A stretch of DNA of 39,747 nucleotides from an uncultured Oscillospiraceae bacterium (GTDB lineage Bacteria > Bacillota > Clostridia > Oscillospirales > Oscillospiraceae), in NCBI GenBank assembly GCA_910577525.1, contig CAJTLI010000023.1, positions 1 to 39,747 on the forward strand, given 5' to 3'. The position numbers were made by a program, and so were the translations under genes. Below the pieces are notes generated by a model, which saw only the letters and a program-made list of their open reading frames with translations, did no database searches and had not been told where the DNA came from. Shown piece after piece: positions 34,024-39,747 of this stretch (the stretch's first letter is position 1; the number at the start of each line of letters is the position of its first letter).

Positions 34024-35682
34024 CTATTCCGCCGCGGCGTACCGCTCATAGGCGCCCTGGTAAGCCTCGATCAGCTTATCCATGCCGCACTTCTTGGAGA
34101 GGTACTCCTTGTACTCCTCCCACTCGGCGTCGTCGGGGCCGCCGTCCCGGAGCCACAGGGCCTCCCGCTCCTTCACGGTGTTCTCAAAGTCGGTGCGGTA
34201 CAGGTCGATGGTGTCCAGCTCCTCGCTGGTGAACACGCAGTCCACGGGATAGCGGGTCTTGTCGTCCACGTACTTGAACCAGAAATTCTCCAGATCCTCC
34301 AGGCGCTGGACGGCCCGGGCCTCCATGTAGAACACGTCGGTGTAGTAGTCGGACAGGATCAGCTTGGGGCCGGCCACCTCGTTGGCGCTTTTCAGCTCGC
34401 CGGCGCTCTTGCCAAACTGGGCCTTGGCCTCCTCGTCGGTGATGGAGTTCCACAGCCCGTCCTCCCCCTTTTCGGTGAAATACACGCCGATGGGGCCGTA
34501 TTGGAGCTGCATGACATGCTCCCCGGTATACCACTGGTCGTAGAATTTCAGCAGGTTGATGGGGCTTTTGCAGTCGGCGGTGATGGACAGCTGGCCGGAG
34601 TTCACCGCGCTGCCCGCGGATTTCAGGGTGACGGTGCAGGTGCCGTCGGGGCCCTTCAGCGGGGGCAGGTAGACGTAGTCCCCGGAGTAGTCGCCAGTGA
34701 GCTCCGCGATCTCCCACCAGGTGGCCACCCCCACGTAGCCCTGGGTACACTTGGAGATGTACTGGGTGTCGGTCTGGCTGAACACCTCCAGGTCGATGAG
34801 GCCCTCCTCGTACCAGTCGTGGTAGTAGGTGACGGCGTTCCGATACGTGTCGCTGACGCAGTCGAACACCACCTGTTTGTCCTTGGTGAGCCGCAGATCC
34901 ATGCACACGTCCGACCAGTTGGTGACGCCGAAGGGGGCATAGAAGATGTTCTGCCCCCAGCACCACTGGTCGAAGCCGAAGGTCATGGGAATGGTGGTGC
35001 CGGGATCGTTGCCGTAGACCTTGTGGGACATATCGTTGTCCTTGAAGGCTTGGAGGGCGGTCTTCAGCTCCTCCACCGTCTCGGGCACGGGGAGGTTCAG
35101 CTCGTCTAGCCAGCGCTTGTTGATCATGGAGAACTGCTGGATGGAGTGGATGGACAGATCGTCCTCTGCGCCGATGGCCCCGGTGCCCATCATCTCGGCG
35201 GCGGGCAGGCCGTAGATGCCGCCGTCATCCTGGGTGATGGCCGCCTTGATGGCGGGGTTCTCCTCCAGGATCTTGGACAGGTTGGGCATGATCTCCGGGA
35301 TGATGTAGGGGGTTAGGTCCAGGAAGGTGCCACCCCTGCCGTACCGGGCCAGGTCGTAGTTGGAGAAGCCCACCGCCTGGAACGCGTCGGGCAGGTCGCC
35401 GCCGGTGATGCGGATGTTCACCTGCTCGCCCAGGGAGTCGGACATGACCTCCCAGTTGATTTTGACTCCCGCCGCCTCCGCCATCTCGTTGAGGATGGGG
35501 TTGTCATCATAGCCGGAGGACAAAGCGGAGATGCCGCTGACCACGTGGAACTCGGTCTGATCGGTGTTCATGTTCACGGTGCCGTCGTTGACGCTGCCCA
35601 CACGGCCCAGGCCGCAGCCGGACAGGGTTCCCGCCAGCACGGCGGCGCACAGGGCGCCGGAAATGATTCGTTTTATATTCAT
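34024..35682 (-). CDS. LplA/YtcQ-type ABC transporter solute-binding lipoprotein
   Basis: This 552-residue binding protein starts at the ATG at 35682, which opens a lipoprotein signal (MNIKRIISGALCAAVLAG, Cys23 in the lipobox); GGAG lies 9 bases before it. Family phrases are GVKINWEVMSDSLGEQVNIRITGGDLPDAFQAVGFSNYDLARYGRGGTFLDLTPYI and later LLKFYDQWYTGEHVMQLQYGPIGVYF. This large class of binder works with LplB/LplC permeases, often for complex saccharides. The link to GH32 suggests a fructose-containing oligosaccharide, though not proven. It lies 137 bases downstream of the lplC-like gene in the same direction, with a palindromic repeat between. Confidence 0.92.
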   Translation of the reverse strand: MNIKRIISGALCAAVLAGTLSGCGLGRVGSVNDGTVNMNTDQTEFHVVSGISALSSGYDDNPILNEMAEAAGVKINWEVMSDSLGEQVNIRITGGDLPDAFQAVGFSNYDLARYGRGGTFLDLTPYIIPEIMPNLSKILEENPAIKAAITQDDGGIYGLPAAEMMGTGAIGAEDDLSIHSIQQFSMINKRWLDELNLPVPETVEELKTALQAFKDNDMSHKVYGNDPGTTIPMTFGFDQWCWGQNIFYAPFGVTNWSDVCMDLRLTKDKQVVFDCVSDTYRNAVTYYHDWYEEGLIDLEVFSQTDTQYISKCTQGYVGVATWWEIAELTGDYSGDYVYLPPLKGPDGTCTVTLKSAGSAVNSGQLSITADCKSPINLLKFYDQWYTGEHVMQLQYGPIGVYFTEKGEDGLWNSITDEEAKAQFGKSAGELKSANEVAGPKLILSDYYTDVFYMEARAVQRLEDLENFWFKYVDDKTRYPVDCVFTSEELDTIDLYRTDFENTVKEREALWLRDGGPDDAEWEEYKEYLSKKCGMDKLIEAYQGAYERYAAAE

Positions 35683-35716
35683 GTTCAAATGCTCCATTCT
35701 AAAACTGATTAAAACA

Positions 35717-35730
35717 TGGAAGCGTTCCGT
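35717..35730 (-). promoter_or_regulatory. cre-like or LacI-type site upstream of the binding protein gene
   Basis: TGGAAGCGTTCCGT contains the palindrome GGAA-GCG-TTCC and resembles a catabolite-responsive element (TGNAANCGNNNNCA) apart from the last two bases. It is 35 bases upstream of the start at 35682. Weak evidence. Confidence 0.3.
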
Positions 35731-35776
35731 TGCCGTGGGGGAACTTTACAGGTCACGACAACGCTGGTAGCGAATT

Positions 35777-35817
35777 AAAGTTCTTTTTCGGTTCCTTTTT
35801 CTTTCAAGAAAAAGGAA
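35777..35817 (-). repeat. Second copy of the 41-base palindromic repeat, directly after the lplC-like stop
   Basis: Reverse complement of 15644-15684, identical over 41 bases, with the 12-bp hairpin at its end. It begins one base after the stop codon of the permease at 35819, in the same orientation relative to the upstream gene as the copy after kdgK. Confidence 0.75.
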
Positions 35818-35818
35818 C

Positions 35819-36709
35819 TCAGCCCTTCACCGCGCCGGCCATAAAGCCCTTCTCAAAATACTTCTGGACGAAGGGGTAGGCGATGAGCATGGGCAGGGCC
35901 GCCACGATCATGGAGCTGAACTTGATCATTTCCTTCAGCTTGTTCAGCTCGGCGAAGCCGCCCTCGATCATGCCCGCCTGCTCGGTGGAGGCGGCGCTTT
36001 TGATGAGGATGCCCCGCAGCACCAGGGGCAGGGGCTGGCCCTTGCCGCCCAGGTAGATCATGGCGGTGAACCAGTCGTTCCAGTAGGCCACCATGGCGAA
36101 CACCGCCTGCACCGCCAGAATGGGCATGGACAGGGGGATCACCACGCTGAGGAAGGTGCGGAACTTGGACGCGCCGTCGATCTCCGCCGCCTCCACCAGG
36201 TCGTGGGGGATGCTGTTCTGGAAGTAGTTGCGCACGATGATCATATTGCCCACCCCCACGCCGCCGGGGAGAAACAGGGACCACATATTGCCGATGAGGC
36301 CGGTCTGCTTCACGATGAGGTAGGTGGGGATCATGCCGCCGCCGAAGTACATGGTGAACACGAAGAAGAGGCTGAGGAACTTCCGCCCCGGCAGGTCCTT
36401 CTGGGCCAGGGGATAGGCGGTGATGTACAGCATGACCACGGAGAAGATGGTGCCGATGACGGTATACTTCACGGAGTTGAAGAAGCCCGGCATGATCTTG
36501 GGGTCGGCGAACACCGCCTTATAGCCCTCCAGGGTAAAGCCGCTGGGGAACAGGAAGGTCTTGCCCGCGTACACATCGTAGGGGTTGGAGAAGGAGGCGA
36601 TCACCACGTAATACAGCGGGTAGGCCACGATGAGCAGCACGATGGCACAGATGGCCACCAGGATGATGTCGCTGGTGCGGTCGGAAACGCCCTTTGCCTG
36701 TTTGTTCAT
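35819..36709 (-). CDS. LplC/YtcP-type ABC transporter permease
   Basis: This 296-residue permease has six helices. The N-terminal phrase VAYPLYYVVIASFSNPYDVYAGKTFLFPSGFTLEGYKAVF is diagnostic of LplC. The coupling loop is VEAAEIDGASKFRTFLSVVIPLSMPI and the C-terminus QKYFEKGFMAGAVKG is conserved. GGGGGTGG lies before the start, 12 bases after the lplB-like stop. It pairs with the permease at 36722. No ATPase is encoded nearby. Confidence 0.95.
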   Translation of the reverse strand: MNKQAKGVSDRTSDIILVAICAIVLLIVAYPLYYVVIASFSNPYDVYAGKTFLFPSGFTLEGYKAVFADPKIMPGFFNSVKYTVIGTIFSVVMLYITAYPLAQKDLPGRKFLSLFFVFTMYFGGGMIPTYLIVKQTGLIGNMWSLFLPGGVGVGNMIIVRNYFQNSIPHDLVEAAEIDGASKFRTFLSVVIPLSMPILAVQAVFAMVAYWNDWFTAMIYLGGKGQPLPLVLRGILIKSAASTEQAGMIEGGFAELNKLKEMIKFSSMIVAALPMLIAYPFVQKYFEKGFMAGAVKG

Positions 36710-36721
36710 GAGCCCACCCCC

Positions 36722-37666
36722 TTAGACAAATTCCACGTCCGACGCTTTGGACGCGATGCGGTTGACCACCAGCAGCAAAATGATGTTGACGGCGGTGTTG
36801 AACAGGCCCACGGCGGTGGAGTAGCTGTATTTGGCCTGTTCAATGCCCTGCTGGTACACATACACGGCGATGACGTCGGAGGTGGCCTTGTTCAAATCGG
36901 TCTGGAGCAGCCACACCTTCTCGAAGCCCACGTTCATCAGGCCGCCCGCCGCCATAATCAGGTTGAGGATGGCCATGGGCAGCAGCTCGGGCAGGTCGAT
37001 GTGCAGGATACGCTGGAACACCGACGCGCCGTCCACCTTGGCGGCCTCATAGAGGCCGGGGTCCACGTTGGCCAGCGTGGCCAAATAGATGATACAGCCC
37101 CAGCCCGCGTCCTGCCAGATGCCGGAGGCGATGTAGATGGTGCGGAAGGCGGAGGACTGGGTGAGGAAGTCGATCTGGGTGCCCAGCAGCAGATTCAAAA
37201 GGCCGCCGGTGGGGCTGAGGAAGATGCGGATCATGCCGCAGATGATCATGGTGGAGATGAAGTGGGGGGCGTAGAGCACCGTCTGCACCACCCGCTTGAA
37301 GCGGTGAAACCGCACCTGGTTGATAATCAGGGACAGGACGATGGGGATCGGAAAGCTCCACAGCAGGCTGAACAGGCTGATGAGCACCGTGTTCTTGATC
37401 ATCCGGAAACAGGTGGGGGCGTTGAAGAACCGGGCGAACCATTGCAGGCCCACCCATTCGCTCTCCAGAAAGCCCAGGTTGGGATCAAAGTCCCGGAAGG
37501 CGATCTGGATGCCGTACATGGGGATGTACTTGTACACCACGGTCAGCACCACGGGTATGGCCAGCAGGGCGTACATCTGCCAGTTGTCCGCCAGCCGCCG
37601 TGCCAGGGGCCTGCGGGCCGGACGGCTGAGGGCTGCGGCTTGGCTTGGGGACGCGATTTTGCTCAT
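36722..37666 (-). CDS. LplB/YtePQ-type ABC transporter permease
   Basis: This 314-residue permease has six helices. It begins with a basic N-terminus and then ALLAIPVVLTVVYKYIPMYGIQIAFRDF, the LplB start. Coupling motif YEAAKVDGASVFQRILHIDLPELLP. As the first gene of the minus-strand importer operon it faces the LacI regulator across a 368-base control region. The ribosome site is GGGAGAG before ATG 37666. Confidence 0.95.
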   Translation of the reverse strand: MSKIASPSQAAALSRPARRPLARRLADNWQMYALLAIPVVLTVVYKYIPMYGIQIAFRDFDPNLGFLESEWVGLQWFARFFNAPTCFRMIKNTVLISLFSLLWSFPIPIVLSLIINQVRFHRFKRVVQTVLYAPHFISTMIICGMIRIFLSPTGGLLNLLLGTQIDFLTQSSAFRTIYIASGIWQDAGWGCIIYLATLANVDPGLYEAAKVDGASVFQRILHIDLPELLPMAILNLIMAAGGLMNVGFEKVWLLQTDLNKATSDVIAVYVYQQGIEQAKYSYSTAVGLFNTAVNIILLLVVNRIASKASDVEFV

Positions 37667-37699
37667 TTGCGCTCACTCTCCCTTGAAACTTGTTATCCA

Positions 37700-38019
37700 T
37701 ATAATGTTTCACGGCAAAGACTGGCCTGTTTTTTGGCGGGGCTGTTCCCTGTTAATGTGTGAAACGTTATTTATTAGATGGGTTTGTAGTAGTACGGCAC
37801 GGCGGAGATGTCAAGCGTTTTCTGAGCTAAATTGGGCTATTCACCCAATTTTATTTGAAGTGCACAAGCTGGAACACTCTATTTTGTGCAAATCATAAAA
37901 ATGTATCGTTTCATGAAAAACTTGTGAAATTCATTTTTACAAAGAGAGCGCTCATCTGCTATGATAAGGCCAGTAAGGGGGAATGGGCCTCAAAGCGGCC
38001 CGCTCTATGAAATGTTTCA
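37700..38019. promoter_or_regulatory. Divergent control region with repeated TGAAAYGTTTCA-like sites
   Basis: The 368-base gap (37667-38034) holds no gene. Four sites resemble a LacI-family palindrome TGAAAYGTTTCA. They are TATAATGTTTCA at 37700-37711, TGAAACGTTATT at 37760-37771, TGTATCGTTTCA at 37902-37913 and TGAAATGTTTCA at 38008-38019. The last is the best and abuts the lacI ribosome site. Spacing would permit looping between the importer and regulator promoters. Confidence 0.5.
37936..37965 (+). promoter_or_regulatory. Promoter of the LacI regulator with an AGCGCT palindrome in its spacer
   Basis: TTTACA (37936-37941) and TATGAT (37960-37965) are 18 bp apart. The spacer contains GAGCGCTC (37946-37953), a perfect palindrome with the central CG typical of LacI-family operators, so it is an alternative operator for the same or another LacI protein. 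Confidence 0.5.
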
Positions 38020-38034
38020 TTTGGAGGGAGCGCC

Positions 38035-39015
38035 ATGAAAGGAACAACGCCCACCATGAAGGACGTGGCGCAGGAGGCCGGAGTAGCCCTGGGCACAGTG
38101 TCCAAGGTGTTCAACGGCCTGCCTGTGGGGGAACGCTACCGGGTCAAGGTGGAGGAGGCCGCCCGGCGGCTGGGCTATCAGGTGAATCAGTACGCCCGGG
38201 GGCTGCGCTCAGGCAAGACCTACAATGTGGCGGTGATTCTCCCGGGGGTGGACCACCCCTTTTTCGCCGCCCTGGCCCAGCACCTGTGCGCCGCCCTGAT
38301 GAGGCGGGAGCACCGGATGCTGCTCTACGTCACCGCCTCCAACCCGGACGCGGAGCAGGAGTGCGTGGGCATGGTGCGGCAGAACAAGGTGGACGGGGTC
38401 ATCGGCCTGACCTACAATCCTCTGGAGCTGGACGGGGAGCTGCCCTTTGTCAGCATTGACCGCTGCCTGGGCCCCGACATCCCCTGCGTGGCGGCGGACA
38501 ACTACGGCGGGGGCCGGATGGCGGCGGAAAAGCTCATCCAGCTTGGCTGCACCCGGCTGGCCTTTCTGCGCACCGGCTCCGCCAGCCCCAGCGAGACGGA
38601 CAAGCGGGGGGACGGCTTCGAGATGGCCTGCCGGGCCCATAATGTGACCTACGACGTTTTGCGGCTCAACGACGGGGAAGATTTCGGCCGGTTCCGGAAC
38701 TTTTTTCAGGAACATATGACGGCGGGGCGGCTGGACATTGACGGAATCTTCTGCTCTACCGACCTGCTGGCCTGGAGGGTGCGGGGGATGCTGGCTCAGC
38801 TGGGCGTCCGGGCGCCGGAGGACGTGCAGATCATCGGCTTTGACGGCATCCGGCGGTTCGGCGCGGAGGAGCTGTACTGCTCTACCATCGTACAGCCCAC
38901 CCAAAAGCTGGCGGAGACCGCGGTGGAGCTGCTGCTGGCCAAGGATCGCTCCAACACTCCGGCGCTGGTGTGCCTGCCGGTGAGCTACGCCCCCGGCGGC
39001 ACAACGAGGGAATGA
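38035..39015 (+). CDS. LacI family transcriptional regulator
   Basis: The N-terminal helix-turn-helix and hinge are standard: TMKDVAQEAGVALGTVSKVFNGLPVGERYRVKVEEAARRLGYQVNQYARGLRSGKT (residues 7-62). A periplasmic-binding-protein-like sensor domain follows (about 63-320), with NVAVILPGVDHPFFAALAQHL and the C-terminal EDVQIIGFDGIRRF. The 326 residues fit the family. GGAGGGAG precedes ATG 38035, next to a TGAAATGTTTCA palindrome that suggests autorepression. It faces the LplBC-type importer and GH32, so a fructoside or its breakdown product is the likely inducer. The next gene begins 2 bases after its stop. Confidence 0.95.
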   Translation: MKGTTPTMKDVAQEAGVALGTVSKVFNGLPVGERYRVKVEEAARRLGYQVNQYARGLRSGKTYNVAVILPGVDHPFFAALAQHLCAALMRREHRMLLYVTASNPDAEQECVGMVRQNKVDGVIGLTYNPLELDGELPFVSIDRCLGPDIPCVAADNYGGGRMAAEKLIQLGCTRLAFLRTGSASPSETDKRGDGFEMACRAHNVTYDVLRLNDGEDFGRFRNFFQEHMTAGRLDIDGIFCSTDLLAWRVRGMLAQLGVRAPEDVQIIGFDGIRRFGAEELYCSTIVQPTQKLAETAVELLLAKDRSNTPALVCLPVSYAPGGTTRE

Positions 39016-39017
39016 CC

Positions 39018-39695
39018 ATGGCAAGCGAGTATTTGAAGTGGAAGTGCCGGGACGTGCAGCGCCGGGAGGCCGCCGTCCAGACCCCGGCGGAAAAACGAAA
39101 AAACTGGTGGCATTACCACAAATGGCACGCAGTCATCGGTTTGACGCTGGCGGTCCTGGGCGTGTATCTGGTCTGTCAGGCCCTGGGGGTGGGGCAGGTC
39201 AGGCCGGACTATCAGGTGGCCTACGTGGGGACGGACGCCCTGCCGGACGCCGCCGCCGCTGCCATTGAAAGCGCCTTCGCCGCCCTGGGGGAGGACCTGA
39301 ACGGAGACGGGCGGGTGGTGGTGCGGCTCAACCAGTACCCGTCCGCGAAAGGCATCGACCCCGGCATGGCTGCGTCCGGCCAGGTGGCCCTTATGGCCGA
39401 CCTGCTGGAGTGCGAGAGCTACTTTTTCCTGCTGGAGGACCCGGGACCATTTCAAGCGAGCTATCATGTGTTGTGCCGCCTGGACGGGTCCCGGCAGGAG
39501 GAGGGCCCCTGGACGGCGGAGGGGACGTACCTTCCCTGGAACCAATGCCCCAGCCTGGCCGGGATGGAGCTGAGCGGATATTCCGATGAGCTGCCGGGCG
39601 GGACGGCGGAAGGGGAGGCCGTCAGGCTGGTCTCCGGCCTGTATCTGGCCCGGCGGGGTTTTTGGACGGAAAAAACCGCCGCATACCCGGAATGA
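39018..39695 (+). CDS. Single-pass membrane protein of unknown function, C-terminus possibly cut by an IS element
   Basis: Start ATG 39018 is 7 bases from GAGGG; an ATG at 39012 overlapping the lacI stop is an alternative. The 225 residues show a basic cytoplasmic N-terminus (1-36), one helix (about 37-56, WHAVIGLTLAVLGVYLVCQA) and an outward domain with PDYQVAYVGTDALPDAAAAAIESAF and ALGEDLNGDGRVVVRLNQY. I do not recognise a function. It is likely co-transcribed with lacI, yet without obvious relation to it. The stop codon TGA at 39693-39695 is also the first three bases of an apparent IS3-type terminal repeat, so the native protein may have ended differently. Confidence 0.7.
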   Translation: MASEYLKWKCRDVQRREAAVQTPAEKRKNWWHYHKWHAVIGLTLAVLGVYLVCQALGVGQVRPDYQVAYVGTDALPDAAAAAIESAFAALGEDLNGDGRVVVRLNQYPSAKGIDPGMAASGQVALMADLLECESYFFLLEDPGPFQASYHVLCRLDGSRQEEGPWTAEGTYLPWNQCPSLAGMELSGYSDELPGGTAEGEAVRLVSGLYLARRGFWTEKTAAYPE

Positions 39696-39747
39696 ACTGC
39701 ACCCCATTTGTTAGACAGTATGGTATACTACTAACAAGTGGGGTGAT
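39693..39747 (+). mobile_element. Probable left end of an IS3-family (IS150-like) insertion sequence
   Basis: TGAACTGCACCCC followed by TTTGTTAGACAGT resembles terminal repeats of IS150-group IS3 elements (TG-ACTGnaCCCC...GTTAGACA). Directly after it, CCCCATTTGTTAG (39702-39714) forms an imperfect palindrome with CTAACAAGTGGGG (39731-39743). The inner AGTAT/ATACT (39717-39721, 39725-39729) extends the dyad. Any transposase genes would start beyond the window, so this is inferred from the end sequence alone. Confidence 0.45.

Noticed and set aside
36203..37762. Long plus-strand frame across the Lpl-type permease genes
   Set aside because: It is a shadow of two well-conserved minus-strand permeases; Gly, His and Asp-rich with no domain.
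1..39747. CRISPR arrays, tRNA or rRNA genes, phage genes
   Set aside because: No regularly spaced direct repeats, cloverleaf-like sequence, ribosomal RNA signature or phage structural or integrase gene was seen; gaps between genes are all short.

Overview
The window comes from a GC-rich, Gram-positive, probably anaerobic gut Firmicute of the Oscillospiraceae type (Flavonifractor, Lawsonibacter or Intestinimonas-like). I infer this from lipoprotein signals of the LAAC-G type, AGGAGG ribosome sites, YesMN, YesL and Lpl-type gene families, and a hexuronate pathway typical of gut Clostridia. No rRNA, tRNA or CRISPR array was seen. There are 25 credible genes, most of them for uptake and breakdown of peptides and sugar acids.

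Layout. 1-2847: the 3' part of a BlaR1-type M56 metallopeptidase sensor. 2962-12645: a five-subunit oligopeptide-type ABC operon (solute-binding lipoprotein, two permeases, two ATPases) plus a membrane-anchored ApbE-like protein. It lies behind a consensus promoter and a heavily structured leader. 12655-13329 (minus): a GntR/FadR regulator, divergent from a hexuronate operon at 13573-21430. That operon encodes an Eda aldolase with an extra VOC-like domain, two PfkB kinases of the KDG-kinase type, UxaC, UxaB and UxaA. 21534-24949 (minus): a YesN/YesM two-component pair. 25221-32172: sugar-binding lipoprotein, MalF- and MalG-type permeases, GH88 unsaturated glucuronyl hydrolase, a DUF2264 (GH154-like) protein and a YesL-like membrane protein. 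32383-37666 (minus): GH32 beta-fructosidase and an LplABC-type importer (two permeases and a lipoprotein), divergent from a LacI regulator at 38035. The window closes with a single-pass membrane protein whose stop codon coincides with what looks like the left end of an IS3-family element.

How it fits together. Uronide oligosaccharides would be sensed by YesMN, imported by the MalFG-type system, and opened by GH88 and perhaps the DUF2264 enzyme. Hexuronates then pass through UxaC, UxaB and UxaA to 2-keto-3-deoxygluconate (KDG), and through KdgK and Eda to pyruvate and glyceraldehyde-3-phosphate. The GntR repressor probably reads a pathway intermediate and binds palindromes lying in both divergent promoters. 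The GH32/Lpl block looks like an independent fructoside module under LacI. Neither sugar importer carries its own ATPase, so a shared MsmX-type ATPase elsewhere is expected.

Most unusual is the peptide-type ABC operon. Its binding protein appears circularly permuted relative to OppA/DppA. Its first permease carries a large extracytoplasmic insertion. Its OppD-like ATPase has about 230 extra residues, mostly coiled coil, between Walker A and the Q-loop. Its OppF-like ATPase ends in a two-helix membrane hairpin. Its last gene looks like a catalytically degenerate ApbE. Together these suggest a structurally elaborated, non-canonical importer.
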